From Diadema setosum (taxonomy: Eukaryota > Echinodermata > Echinoidea > Diadematoida > Diadematidae), in the NCBI RefSeq assembly GCF_964275005.1, contig NC_092697.1:12817327-12881326 (forward strand): a stretch of 64,000 bases of DNA. Reading direction: 5' to 3'. Both the position numbers and the translations under genes were made by a program. Each line of letters begins with the position of its first letter. Positions within the stretch are counted from its first letter, which is position 1. The notes under the pieces are model-generated. The model did no database searches and was not told the origin of the DNA. It saw only the letters and a list, made by a program, of their open reading frames with translations. Shown piece by piece: positions 44,801-49,859 of the stretch.

Positions 44801-46856
44801 ATGCAACAGGGCCCACTCTCCACACTCACACTGATGGCTATGGGTACAATGTAAAGTAGAAATTGATAGCACCCCCACATAATCACCAACATTATGCCAC
44901 CCTACTGTATGCAGTTCAACATAATACTTAGTACCACTCCTCAACATGAGGAAGTAAAACTCTTATCAATTATTTCCCTGAATTTAGTTACCCAGATTCT
45001 TTTCAAAGGCAATTGTAGGAAAATGTGGGCTATGGTTTTGCTTTTTACGATGAAAAAATGAACCAAAACATAACAACTTTATTACACTGAACTTTGTTGC
45101 ACTTTTGTGGTATTCGCACCAAAGTTGCTAATTCCCAGGAACGCACTTCACTACAATTTTAATGAAACTTTGGCCGACTAATCTGAGTGAAATATAGATG
45201 TATATGAAAAGCCAACTGATGAAATAGGAGCAAAGTTATTGAATGACACCATCCCACAGAATGATTATGGCTACTTTTTATTTGAGAAGCAGAGTAGCAA
45301 TGCTATATTCTGAAGGCTGAAAAGACGAACCAAAACATAAAAACTTTATTACACTGAACTTTGTTGCACTTTTGTGGTATTCGCACCAAAGTTGCTAATT
45401 CCTAGGAAAGCACTTCACTACAATTTTAATGAAACTTTGGCCGACTAATCTAAGTGAAATATAGATGTATATGAAAAGCCAACTGATGAAATAGGAGCAA
45501 AGTTATTGAATGACACCATCCCACAGAATGATTATGGCTACTTTTTATTTGAAAAGCAGAGTATAAGCAATGCTATATTCAGAGGGCTGAAAAGACGTAA
45601 GTTTAGTGGGAAAAAACACCATTTTCACTATTCCTGTCAAAGACTAGTAAGACAAGTTGTGACCCTACACCACAAAACAAACAAAAAGTCGCCAAACATG
45701 AAATTTTAGTTAAGACCATATTCTGAAAGAGCAGACTTTAAGCTTTAAAATGATGTATAACTCAAATCAAATGGACTCTCTTAACGTGTCTAAATATTAC
45801 AAAGAAAGCACAAACTCGGCAAAAGTGAGCTGAGAAAAGAGGCTCTGAAGTACAGTGACTGTTCAAGCACTTAATCTTTACCAAGCCGTGTTGGCTGTGC
45901 GATGAATGGGACAAAAAACAGGAAGTAAACCACAGGAGTAACAACAATGAAGGGATTATCAGATTAAATTGAAATTGAGCATGTCTTATTAACACATTCT
46001 GTCCATAATTAATACCTACTTTCATAGCAGTAGCATTATCCTTTCAAAAGTTATTAGAGTTAAAAGTGAAGAGTGTGTACAAGGTTTTTCAGAAATGAAA
46101 AGGGGACTCAAAAGACAAACCTAATCACACTATTCTACCAAAAATTTTTGAGATCGAACTAAAAAAATACACTTTCCTGCCCGTTTTATGATCCCAAACC
46201 TTAGCATAATGTAAAAGAAGACTTGCTCTTTCAGAAAATATGAAAAAGTCAAGAACGGCTAGGTTGTCCCATTTCACTTATTTTCAGTCCTCACGCAAAA
46301 TCAGTGTGTGTGACTTTTTGTTCATTTTGTGATGCACGGTCACTATTGAGAAAAGACTATTTTTTTTACAGCATTTTGCCAACCCCCCCCCCCCCCCCCC
46401 CCACAGAACAGTGCAAAATGTCCCACAAAGAAGTAACAGATTGGCACCCATGACTTTCACAACACAGAGATCACAGGTTTGAGCTCTATGGATCAGAATG
46501 TCTTTTGAAAGTCACATACTAAGCCCACGATCGGGGTAAATAAATGACATTTGCTTACTGACGCTTTGTGTGTGAGTGACTTGAATTATTGTTGAAGATA
46601 AAAGTCAACTAATTTCACCGGTTATTCTACACAATCATGCAACCCCACGATCATGCCACACAATTTCAGTGATGCTTACTTGTAACCGTAGCTTTGGCAT
46701 CACCGCAGACTGCTACGGCAAGGAGGATGAGCAAGGTGAGAGGGGTCGTACTTCTCTTTGAAGTCATTCTTGACCGGTGGAGATGCCAACTGGCCAGCCA
46801 GCCACTGGTGATGCGACGAGGGCAGAGTCCATATCTTCCCCACACCATTTTGATGG
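4657..46856 (-). CDS. class I cytokine receptor, gp130/Domeless-like, 10 coding exons
   Basis: This gene model joins ten exons: 46856-46680, 39697-39562, 34065-33899, 28922-28753, 24796-24652, 23079-22991, 19950-19791, 16790-16677, 13546-13422 and 5808-4657. Every intron is GT...AG, and the phases agree at all nine joins without an internal stop. The product is about 808 residues from the first ATG (46848) or 781 from the second (46767). Order seen: signal peptide, cytokine-receptor D1 with a C-x-W pair, D2 with GPWS, one fibronectin III domain, one transmembrane helix, a P-x-P juxtamembrane motif and a tyrosine-rich tail. Eleven N-glycosylation sequons lie in the ectodomain. Receptors of this class sit in the plasma membrane, bind helical cytokines and signal through JAK kinases and STAT factors. 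The ectodomain has three modules, whereas gp130 has six and Domeless five. The family call is firm; orthology to a named receptor is not established. Confidence 0.88.
5811..6590. other. intron 9, proximal part; nothing recognised
   Basis: No coding or repeat signal was recognised in this part of the 7.6-kb last intron. Confidence 0.4.
6786..8522 (+). pseudogene. LINE ORF with 2A-like leader and AP-endonuclease
   Basis: The frame is open from just after a stop at 6783 to the stop at 8520-8522. At 6846-6875 it reads AGDVAPNPGP, matching the D-V-x-x-N-P-G-P core of 2A ribosome-skipping peptides. Endonuclease motifs run from about 7325 (NVCLWNAHSV) to 7980 (SDHHMIRFSL) in the expected order, with catalytic Asn, Asp and His residues present in GDFN and SDHH. 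The frame ends at an A-run shift just ahead of the RT domain, so the ancestral protein continued. Confidence 0.82.
8523..10163 (+). pseudogene. LINE reverse transcriptase, broken by one stop and one frameshift
   Basis: Text resumes after the A-run shift with KNYRPVSNLTFLGKLIERAV and QSAYRSRHSTESALVKV (RT blocks 1-2). A TAA interrupts near 8737, and a one-base shift near 9045 separates VVFAVL from DLSAAFDTIDHQIF. The palm motif YADD is intact near 9313-9325. The C-terminal block SLHWLPLKQRIIFKLVLFVY fits the CR1/L2 group. It ends at a TAG at 10161-10163. Confidence 0.85.
11034..13073. mobile_element. inverted-repeat element built of ~150-165-bp units with ttaccatggcaacg
   Basis: The outer ends atacccccgcc and ggcgggggtat are inverted. 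The interior repeats a unit containing gccgttaccatggcaacg, then cttgcacatct, then a conserved gaggaagtagtt; copies start near 11100, 11262, 11428, 12368, 12540, 12700 and 12865. It sits inside R1 copy 1 and is itself interrupted by a piggyBac-like element. Exact target duplication is uncertain (AAATAT on both sides is possible). Confidence 0.75.
11548..12340. mobile_element. piggyBac-like MITE with TTAA duplication
   Basis: A 16-base perfect terminal inverted repeat (CCCTAACTAGGCCGGG) is flanked by TTAA at 11544-11547 and 12341-12344, the target and first bases characteristic of the piggyBac superfamily. The 793-bp interior is AT-rich and noncoding, with long C/G runs next to both ends. It lies between two halves of a ttaccatggcaacg unit, so it is the innermost of three nested insertions. 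Confidence 0.88.
13422..13546 (-). CDS. cytokine receptor exon 9: transmembrane helix and box1-like motif
   Basis: Forty-one residues open with a single membrane helix (YLFIFYVIGTLGVLILLVLF), then AYSYQRLKNNYDQ and FPEPIF. The P-x-P (P419, P421) about ten residues inside the membrane matches the position and spirit of box1, the JAK docking site of class I receptors (VPDPS in gp130). The acceptor tttgttgctgcag is strong. The donor GTCAGT departs from consensus at +3, but it is the site I found that leaves phase 0 to meet exon 10. If it is wrong, the alternative is a short readthrough ending PPSWLYL before a stop at 13374. Confidence 0.78.
13670..14265 (+). mobile_element. LINE reverse-transcriptase relic split by a MITE
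   Basis: On plus, SADCDVPQGSVI precedes the insertion at 13731-14143, and ALFYTLHSAPISYII ... IYSDDTQVYFSIP follows. These are RT blocks PQGS and (Y)ADD of a Jockey/CR1-group LINE, with SDD in place of ADD. The reading frame is continuous if the MITE and one ATA are ignored. Only about 60 codons remain. Confidence 0.78.
13731..14143. mobile_element. Harbinger-like MITE inside the LINE relic
   Basis: The ends GGGTGTGTTC and GAACGCATCC are imperfect inverted repeats with further similarity inward (TAAAGTGAAC against TAAATCGAAC). The flanks duplicate ATA. Three-base duplication and a G-rich terminus suggest PIF/Harbinger. Length 413 bp, noncoding. Confidence 0.68.
14420..14947. mobile_element. 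MITE with ATACTGTATACGCTA termini and TTTCGCG motifs
   Basis: The first 15 bases are exactly inverted at the other end (tagcgtatacagtat). TTCGCGA repeats occur just inside both ends. Style suggests a Tc1/mariner-type non-autonomous element. Confidence 0.75.
15470..15850. repeat. dispersed repeat R2, copy a
   Basis: It matches 18595-19060 in order: agctgcag/ggtgcag, agaaa(a/c)ggggagaaaa, gggatcact, gcagaag.atcaa, then gacatattttggtc.attaca. Diverged, without clear ends. Confidence 0.6.
16340..16636 (-). mobile_element. piggyBac-like MITE, second copy, decayed
   Basis: On the minus strand it begins TTAA-CCCTAA at 16640-16631, then G/C runs and motifs shared with 11548-12340: gtttcatgacttttttct, caaatttg.gatgc, ttctgaag, gtgcatgtcagacc, aattgctcaaaaac. 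Only the first ~300 bp is recognisable, and the far end is lost. Confidence 0.72.
16677..16790 (-). CDS. cytokine receptor exon 8: FNIII strands F-G and membrane-proximal stalk
   Basis: Thirty-seven complete residues begin LRTNESYDIMLAGYNKVGFS, the Y-x-I-x-L-x-G-Y-N-x-x-G motif of FNIII strand F and the FG turn, which confirms that exons 6-8 form one domain. The acceptor is tttgtttctcgacag. Two donors are possible. The one used here, AGAA|GTAAGA at 16676-16675, lies 21 bases beyond CAA|GTAAAG, and only it gives the phase-1 end that exon 9 needs. The boundary is therefore inferred from phase. Confidence 0.78.
16950..18100. other. intron 7; nothing recognised
   Basis: Scattered gaccttgacct strings near 17420 and 17730 resemble low-grade dispersed repeats; no ordered feature. 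Confidence 0.4.
18130..18275. repeat. dispersed repeat R3, copy a
   Basis: Shares gggaggaaaa, tgcttgcc, tggcaagca.tttt and cccgactttga.ttt.acttgcc with 62187-62305. One copy is inside the receptor's intron 7, the other inside a foldback element. Confidence 0.6.
18595..19060. repeat. dispersed repeat R2, copy b
   Basis: Diverged partner of 15470-15850, same orientation, with an extra A-rich stretch near 18700. Confidence 0.6.
19362..19750. mobile_element. palindromic MITE, TTAAAGGGAT termini, copy a
   Basis: The ends TTAAAGGGAT and ATCCCTTTAA are perfect inverses. The interior is also folded: tttgatgaaaattggttttg and caaacccgattttcatcaaa. TTAA at each end suits a TTAA-targeting superfamily. 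A second copy is at 54693-55090. Confidence 0.78.
19791..19950 (-). CDS. cytokine receptor exon 7: FNIII domain, strands C-E
   Basis: The exon encodes 53 complete residues from VEMLTAGPYQGLLGFEVKTK, a C-strand pattern, to NGNFSLEIP, a strand E, with sequons NLT and NFS. The acceptor is cttttttccccaag and the donor CAG|GTGAGC is near ideal. Entry is phase 0 and exit phase 1, giving a split Asp codon with exon 8. Confidence 0.87.
20040..20451. repeat. inverted-repeat element with 16-bp termini
   Basis: gttttatacaacacct at 20040-20055 is inverted at 20436-20451. No coding content; target duplication not seen. Confidence 0.55.
20452..20604. repeat. hairpin-forming inverted repeat
   Basis: aaatagtgtatggtc against gaccattcactattt, then agatttcgcacttggtgaaa against tttcacctcgtgcgaaatct, nested around a loop near 20527. 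Confidence 0.7.
20625..21084. mobile_element. Tc1/mariner-like MITE, CAGTATGTCCCC family, single copy
   Basis: It begins tactacgtcccaaaaaaaat and ends ttttttggacatactgta, as in the pair at 40691-41570, and the interiors are alignable over the whole length (for instance gggtatgaaactataactca). TA lies at both ends. Confidence 0.82.
21085..22200. other. intron 6; short local duplication only
   Basis: A 24-bp direct repeat (cagggatgaggtggtcaagg core) lies at about 21121-21171. The rest shows no recognisable feature apart from a T-run near 21630. Confidence 0.45.
22225..22800. repeat. diverged tandem units and GGAC/GGAT-rich tail
   Basis: ttcaactccccaagggacat recurs at about 22271 and 22428, each with tggtcacaaac and caaaagttatg, a period near 158. 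It ends in a (GGAC/GGAT) simple repeat at about 22710-22760. Common intergenic repeat style in marine invertebrates. Confidence 0.6.
22991..23079 (-). CDS. cytokine receptor exon 6: FNIII domain, strands A-B
   Basis: A short exon of 29 complete residues, starting PNVDITDVSHSN and ending GRNVTVYWN. The last stretch is the B-C strand of a fibronectin III fold with its core Trp (W291) and one sequon. The acceptor is gttttacag and the donor a consensus GTAAGT; entry is phase 1 and exit phase 0. Too short to recognise alone, it is placed by its frame-perfect fit between exons 5 and 7. Confidence 0.82.
23630..24537. repeat. 0.9-kb imperfect palindrome
   Basis: The two arms, about 420 bases each, read as inverses through landmarks such as tattaattccccataggc / gcctatggggaattaata and tcatggaataccaggga / tccctggtattccatga. 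The axis lies near 24080. A partial third copy of an inner segment sits at about 23530-23585 (atggctatgaatggga). Confidence 0.82.
24652..24796 (-). CDS. cytokine receptor exon 5: D2 second half with WSxWS remnant
   Basis: This exon encodes 48 residues with the F-strand pattern VRYCVKLKSTSR and then GPWSKQIC. In class I receptors this position holds WSxWS. Here the first W-S (W251) is kept and the second is replaced by Q-I, while C235 and C256 could form an extra disulfide. The acceptor is unusual: its pyrimidine tract is a (TTTTG)n microsatellite ending tttttcaag. The donor is GTAAGC. It enters in phase 0 and leaves in phase 1 into the next module, as expected at a domain border. Confidence 0.88.
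24803..24833. repeat. (CAAAA)n microsatellite within exon 5 acceptor tract
   Basis: Read on the minus strand this is (TTTTG)n, which serves as the pyrimidine tract of exon 5 and ends 5 bases before the AG. Confidence 0.85.
25256..25844. mobile_element. Harbinger-like MITE, GGGTGGTATTCTGAAA termini, CAA duplication
   Basis: The 16-base termini are perfect inverses, and CAA occurs on both sides (25253-25255, 25845-25847). Removing the element and one CAA rejoins the satellite text gggatcaagtttggtg. Inside, cttcctaag/cttaggaag repeats many times near both ends. Confidence 0.85.
26560..26605 (-). ncRNA. hammerhead-ribozyme-like core in Penelope terminal unit
   Basis: Minus strand: CTGAAGA, then a stem GCTTGC...GCAGGC (one G-T pair), then GAAAGTC. 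CUGANGA and GAAA joined by a hairpin are the conserved hammerhead core. The terminal units of Penelope-like elements are known to carry hammerheads. A second core lies in the inverted unit near 27470-27505. Activity not shown; stems I and III are not clear. Confidence 0.55.
26582..27419 (-). pseudogene. Penelope RT end and GIY-YIG endonuclease, frameshifted
   Basis: On the minus strand QYLNFQSHHPL and LGVIRTLMDRAH (after the RT core) lead to CGYPGWSFKKTKRKKG. A shift in the C-run at about 27207-27217 moves to the next frame, which continues with IPYVKGTSEAF and the endonuclease VVYQIPCGNYKRRYIGETAR, R and EH following. GIY-YIG endonuclease fused after RT is diagnostic of the Penelope class. 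Truncated upstream where the inverted unit begins. Confidence 0.85.
27626..28740. other. intron 4; nothing recognised
   Basis: No repeat ends or coding signal could be supported. Confidence 0.4.
28753..28922 (-). CDS. cytokine receptor exon 4: D1-D2 hinge and D2 first half
   Basis: The exon encodes 56 residues beginning DPLPPYFNVSILPS, the hinge and A strand of the second module, followed by KLTVDWSYP with the conserved B-strand Trp (W182). Sequons NVS and NST are present. The acceptor (ctctcaccacag) and donor (GTATGC) are good. It enters in phase 1, the usual phase for the start of an FNIII-type module, and leaves in phase 0. The splice to exon 5 is supported because strand E resumes there in frame. 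Confidence 0.87.
29080..32844. mobile_element. 3.77-kb TIR element with subterminal motifs and an internal satellite
   Basis: The termini CAGGGATCTCGCCAG and (inverse) CAGGGTTCTCGCCAG are flanked by TATCA on both sides (29075-29079, 32845-32849). Just inside the left end the motif gccgacaag occurs four times (from about 29116 to 29206), and one copy sits near the right end at 32809. No transposase frame was found. The interior holds a tandem array at 30735-32200. Superfamily uncertain: the terminus looks hAT-like, but a 5-base duplication is not the hAT length. Confidence 0.75.
30735..32200. repeat. ~195-bp tandem array, eight units
   Basis: The phrase gtta(c/t)tccga(c)ag recurs near 30766, 30961, 31160, 31354, 31568, 31766, 31883 and 32070, each followed by tctttattctgaaggttcgtta and acgaaatcagt. 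Units alternate between two subtypes (cagattgatgataaaa and cagaaatagtaatgataaaa), an early higher-order dimer of about 390 bp. The last units are shortened and diverged. Confidence 0.85.
32850..33350. other. intron 3; nothing recognised
   Basis: No supported feature. Confidence 0.4.
33357..33738. mobile_element. TTAAAGG MITE family B, copy a
   Basis: Ends ttaaaggcataatttacc and ggtaaacaggacctttaa. It aligns along its length, in reverse, with 49496-49852 (ctgtagacag.., gatacaacagacctacacat, tgaacattttt). Confidence 0.78.
33899..34065 (-). CDS. cytokine receptor exon 3: D1 second half
   Basis: This exon encodes 55 complete residues, including EYHFTVSYTVTVASL, a strong alternating beta-strand pattern that would be the E and F strands of D1. 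Two further cysteines (C114, C149) and two sequons (NFS, NET) are present. The acceptor follows the tract ttttcttgttttcag and the donor is GTAAGT. Another reading of the same bases also stays open, but only this frame joins in phase to both neighbours. The exon ends at the hinge; the next residues are TDPLPP, like the proline-rich D1-D2 linker of cytokine receptors. Confidence 0.85.
34144..34832 (-). mobile_element. family R1 element, copy 2
   Basis: A ~690-bp element with inverted ends gtgaccgtgcacctcaaaac / gttttgaggtgcagggtcac, in reverse orientation to the other copies. Confidence 0.82.
35197..35945. repeat. inverted-repeat block with 120-bp hairpin at left
   Basis: gagtttcttgtt at 35197 is inverted at about 35310-35320 (aacaagaaactc), with aaactat/atagttt inside. 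A second pair, tattttggatcaaaaattc near 35349 and tttttgatccaaaatata near 35923, brackets the rest. Confidence 0.6.
36166..37610 (-). repeat. dispersed repeat R4, copy c, interrupted
   Basis: Reverse copy of the repeat at 39064-39522 and 55814-56324 (gcgcactaaagtgcg, atctctatggaagaacaaga, ctcagagtgctt). A 974-bp element interrupts it at 36517-37490. Confidence 0.75.
36517..37490. mobile_element. TIR element with ~41-bp termini inserted in R4
   Basis: Left aattctcgctatcgccaatg...acccagatgt is inverted at 37450-37490 with one missing base. The interior has a GC-rich right half and no recognisable protein. Target duplication is not clear. Confidence 0.75.
37701..38388 (+). mobile_element. family R1 element, copy 3
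   Basis: Inverted ends gtgaccctgcaccacaaatc and ttttgtggtgcacggtcac, 688 bp, close to copy 4. Confidence 0.85.
38466..38692. mobile_element. short mariner-like MITE, TTACTGTTAAAGTGG termini
   Basis: Ends ttactgttaaagtgga and tccacttttacagtaa are inverse with one mismatch; ttttcgc motifs lie inside. 227 bp. Confidence 0.75.
39064..39522 (+). repeat. dispersed repeat R4, copy a
   Basis: Uninterrupted copy from gcactctgagagtgcagacc to aacataaccggaggtaac. It ends 40 bp before exon 2's donor side. Confidence 0.75.
39562..39697 (-). CDS. cytokine receptor exon 2: D1 first half
   Basis: The exon encodes 44 complete residues of the first cytokine-receptor module. It carries the diagnostic pair of cysteines followed by Trp: C64, then C74-N-W76, in NMTCHSDNFKNVTCNWTV. 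A third Cys is C90, and a fourth (residue 102) is split across the next intron. Three N-glycosylation sequons (NMT, NVT, NWT) crowd the start. The acceptor is tttgcctttgcag and the donor GTAAGC; the exon enters in phase 1 and leaves in phase 2. In class I receptors these cysteines form the two D1 disulfides next to the ligand-binding elbow. Confidence 0.88.
39847..39956. repeat. 110-bp hairpin
   Basis: gggacaaactatcacttcc against ggaagtgatagtttgtctc, with gatctg/cagatc continuing inward. Confidence 0.7.
39986..40430. repeat. inverted-repeat element with internal hairpin
   Basis: tatattccacatacta near 39989 is inverted near 40410-40427. Inside, aagtgcattgcactgtgatc at 40157 pairs with the inverse at 40205-40222. 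Confidence 0.6.
40437..40690. mobile_element. AGAGAGTCTGGCCAAC MITE, copy a
   Basis: Ends ataaagagagtctggccaac and cggccagactctctata. A second, reversed copy is at 41601-42250. Contains catggcgtccaatttgg near the right end. Confidence 0.72.
40691..41570. mobile_element. tail-to-tail dimer of two 440-bp mariner-like MITEs
   Basis: Each half starts or ends with cagtatgtcccc. Halves 40691-41130 and 41131-41570 are inverse of each other and the same length. The outside is flanked by TA, while the joint (cttactg|cagtatg) has none. A single copy of the family is at 20625-21084. Confidence 0.85.
41601..42250. mobile_element. AGAGAGTCTGGCCAAC MITE, copy b, interrupted
   Basis: Reverse copy of 40437-40690, split by 41666-42049. 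Shared text includes tgtgattggtcaa, gccatgtcgtt.ccaaa and gcgtaatacgc/gcataatacgc on the two sides of the break. Confidence 0.7.
41666..42049. mobile_element. CAGGGATGCCAAG element with CGCTTT duplication
   Basis: Ends CAGGGATGCCAAGTTC and (inverse) CAGAGCTACCAAGTCTC are flanked by CGCTTT on both sides (41660-41665, 42050-42055). The gtgaga-rich interior resembles 42787-42960. Confidence 0.75.
43301..43478. repeat. ~67-bp-arm hairpin
   Basis: agtttgcaggcacaaaccct ... tatatgcaccac at 43301-43365 is inverted at 43410-43478 with a few differences; the loop is about 45 bases. Confidence 0.82.
43479..43560. repeat. (CT)n-rich microsatellite
   Basis: Run of ctctccc and (ct)n immediately before the 305-bp tandem. 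Confidence 0.8.
43561..44455. repeat. three tandem units of ~300 bp
   Basis: The units (about 43561, 43864 and 44170) share tcaacgatccagtcag, ctcacctccccgttgtaact, gggtcaatttttttc and ttaatacgacagctgct-type ends. Units differ by small deletions (units 2 and 3 lose parts of ttgtcagcaccgg and gctgattgta). Confidence 0.88.
44649..44813. mobile_element. 165-bp MITE, GGCCCGTTGCATAAAAC termini
   Basis: ggcccgttgcataaaactta is inverted as gttttatgcaacagggcc; cttaccg/cggtaag repeats inside. Style of PIF/Harbinger short elements. Confidence 0.72.
45058..45595. repeat. tandem duplication, 268-bp period
   Basis: gaaccaaaacataa begins at 45060 and again at 45328. The two copies differ at only a handful of positions by eye. 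Confidence 0.88.
45659..46343 (+). mobile_element. family R1 element, copy 4
   Basis: gtgaccctacaccacaaaac to ttttgtgatgcacggtcac, 685 bp. A C-run (46384-46402) lies just outside. Confidence 0.85.
46680..46856 (-). CDS. cytokine receptor exon 1: 5' leader and signal peptide
   Basis: A splice acceptor (tctcctgcag, AG at 46857-46858) stands eight bases before the first ATG, at 46848, so an untranslated exon must precede this one. That ATG has a good context (AAAATGG). It adds 27 residues, rich in Trp and Arg, before a second in-frame ATG at 46767. From the second Met the sequence is a textbook signal peptide: a basic start (MTSKR), a Leu-rich core (LTLLILLAVAV) and a likely cleavage near CGDA. 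The donor is GTAAGC and the exon ends in phase 1, completing a Thr codon with exon 2. The second Met is the more natural signal-peptide start; the first would give a longer, less typical leader. Confidence 0.82.
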
Positions 46857-46932
46857 CTGCAGGAGAGAAAAAAAACATACACTGAAAGATGATTACCGGT
46901 ATGTGAACAATAGTGTAGGGCACAAAATGAGC

Positions 46933-47024
46933 CTCCTTGATAATACTTGCTGACTACTGCTAGTCACCTGGACAGGTGACTAGGTCCAGGTGACTAGCAG
47001 TAGTCAGCAAGTATTATCAAGGAG
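46933..47024. repeat. perfect 40-bp inverted repeat, 12-bp spacer
   Basis: 46933-46972 (ctccttgataatacttgctg...) is the exact reverse complement of 46985-47024; spacer caggtgactagg. It lies 77 bases beyond exon 1's acceptor, in the upstream intron. Confidence 0.95.
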
Positions 47025-47449
47025 CAAACCAAGAGAGGTCAGCATCATTCACCCATTTTCCTGTGTGGAATAATAACAATAACAATAACAATAATTGATA
47101 ATCACAATATGATCATCATTTAATAGTTAAAAAAAAATAATAGTCAGCAATAACCATTCACAATATAACCAAAGGACATTTCAAAACAACAGCAACAAAA
47201 GTTTGTCCTCTCAACGTGCCCAAATGGGCATTAGAGCAAGGCTGCATGCATTTTAACTTGAAAATGCCCATTTATTTTGCCGTGCCTGTCAGTAATTTGT
47301 TATTCATCCTCACTGATTGCCTTTTAGTTCTTTTATTCCACATTTGACCAAGATCAAAAACCAATAATCACTCGTACTCAATAACTTTGCACCAGAAAGT
47401 TGCAGTGAAGACCCTTTTTTTATGTGAGGTATGGATAGCATACCTGCCA

Positions 47450-47675
47450 ACATTTCAAGATGAAATATCTTACTCATGGATTGCAAAAATCTTATTTTCT
47501 ATGCAAACTGAAGTTAAAAATCTTACTTTCGGTCAAATCTTCAGAAAATACACATGAAAGGTATATCTGAATACTTTTTAAAAATCTGATTTCTCTGACA
47601 GAAAATCTGATTTTGCTATATTTAATGTAAAAAATCTTACTGAATCTGATAAAATCTTACTAGTTGGCAAGTATG
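47450..47675. mobile_element. MITE with CATACCTGCCAAC termini
   Basis: catacctgccaac and gttggcaagtatg are inverse with one mismatch. The interior repeats aaatctta and tctgattt motifs. Confidence 0.65.
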
Positions 47676-48275
47676 GGATAGAGAATGATCAGTGAAATTC
47701 ATACAGTGTGCGCTGGGCTTGCAAAATCTTTTGCTGGACATAAAGGGAACTTGAATGGGGTAAGCAAAAGTCAAAATCTATGTGACCTCATCCTTGATAG
47801 CTATGTATGACTTCATATGAGTTTTGCAGCAAAACTAGCACGCTCCTATGTCACAAAAGGTATGCAGTAAATTACACAAAAATACACATAATTGTGAGTC
47901 AGAAAAAGAACATATTGACGGCAGAAACTGTAATCTTTCTAGTACAATATTTTTTCCACTTCAGCACCTACTTTATGGAATTCTGTGCCAAACCCACTGA
48001 GAAGTCGGATGCTGATACAATTTCAAACAAAAACTCAAAACTTATCTATAGATACAAAATAGCATATGTTTGTTGAATTTGAAGTTATCAATGTAATTAT
48101 GTCAGATGTATTGGCAACTCTGACCATTTATGTAAGTATGAGAAATAGTTATTGTAGAGTAATATACTGTGTTTGATAAATTGCAATTTTTGTTGATATA
48201 TTTTGTATTATGGTATAATTTGTTTGTAAAGCCAATTGAAATTATTATCATGTTTGAAATGCCCTATAAGAAGTT

Positions 48276-48453
<178 letters not shown>

Positions 48454-48768
48454 TACAAACATGAATTGAGTCCGTGAAGGAGACATTCTGGTATCAAATT
48501 CAGGAACCTGGTATACTAGTTCCAATCTATGAGCTGATGTTAGGGGAACCTGGCATACCAGGTTCCTGGAAGGCATGGGTTGAAATGTATACGTATATTC
48601 ATGAACACTACCCAAAATACACTCAGAATACTTGAAGCATCTTCATAAATGAAACTACATCTCAATATTTTTTTTTTAAATCATTAAAAAGAAAAAAAAA
48701 ATGTGGATGAGACTATATAGGCCTCCTTCAGCAGCTACACTCAATCCTCATGACATCGTGTCACATAA

Positions 48769-48926
48769 CAGGGGCGAATCCAGGAATTCCACAAAGATGG
48801 GGCACCATTACAAGATAAAAGGGGGCATATGCGCCCCCTCATTTTTTCTTTTTATTTCTTCTGTTTAAAAAAATAAAAAATAAAAGGGGGCACACACCTG
48901 GTGCCCTCCCCCTGGACCCGCCACTG
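48769..48926. mobile_element. CAGGGGCGAATCCAGG MITE, copy a
   Basis: caggggcgaatccagg and (inverse) cagtggcgggtccaggg; CATAA duplicated at 48764-48768 and 48927-48931. 158 bp. Confidence 0.8.
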
Positions 48927-49495
48927 CATAACATGGTGCGTAGCAGAAATGTATATGATCATGATTCTATCAAATTACCTTCGAATCCGGTCTGAGAATT
49001 TGCAGTGTCATTTTTATCTAGTTTCTGAAAGGGAGAGAGATGTGATTGTTTATGGCAAAGGAAAAAACTACCCTGGATACTGACAGTGGAAAGTTAATGC
49101 AGTTGCAAAGTACTACATATATCTTGTAAACAAGATAATGTAACACCGCAAAGTAAGTGGCCAAGCACTTATCCCTTTCACTAAAGTGCAAAGGAAAGTA
49201 TTCATCAAATTTCCATATTCTATGGCTGTGTCAAATGTTTGATACAAGAAAAACATGAACTGAAAGTGCAATCTCACGTAGTTTTTGTTTACTATCAAGG
49301 AAAACATTACCAGAAAACTTTGAAAAAAAAAAAAAAAACTAAGTCATTTTTGTTAACAAAGTGGGAATGTGTAGTAAACATTATTGATGGAATGCAAGGC
49401 TTTAGTAATTTTGGGTATTCCTGCATGCACGAAGAAAACTATACATTGGACACTTCTAATACCTTTGTAGAAGTCTTAGAGCACTCAACATGAAA

Positions 49496-49852
49496 TTAAA
49501 GGTCCAGTTTACCTTTGGGAGCAGTGATTTCAAAAATGTTCAAGATATCACATTTGATGCATATGTGTAGGTCTGTTGTATCATAAAACAACCTACCATA
49601 TGAAATATTTGCAATAAAACCTAAAATATAAGGAAATATCAGAGTTTTTCTCAATAAACCGTAACTGTATACGGTTTAGTCTGGAAACATTTTTATTATA
49701 ACTATTGTTCACATTTCGTGTATTTAACAACACTTAACATCGATTATACGGATTCATATTTTTACAGTGGTTGTTTCTATCCCTAACTCACATTTTAGAA
49801 CTGTTTTAAAGCACTAATGCTTTCATCTGCAAATGGTAAATTATGCCTTTAA
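49496..49852. mobile_element. TTAAAGG MITE family B, copy b
   Basis: Reverse partner of 33357-33738; ttaaaggtccagtttacc and ggtaaattatgcctttaa ends. Confidence 0.78.
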
Positions 49853-49859
49853 TTAAATT

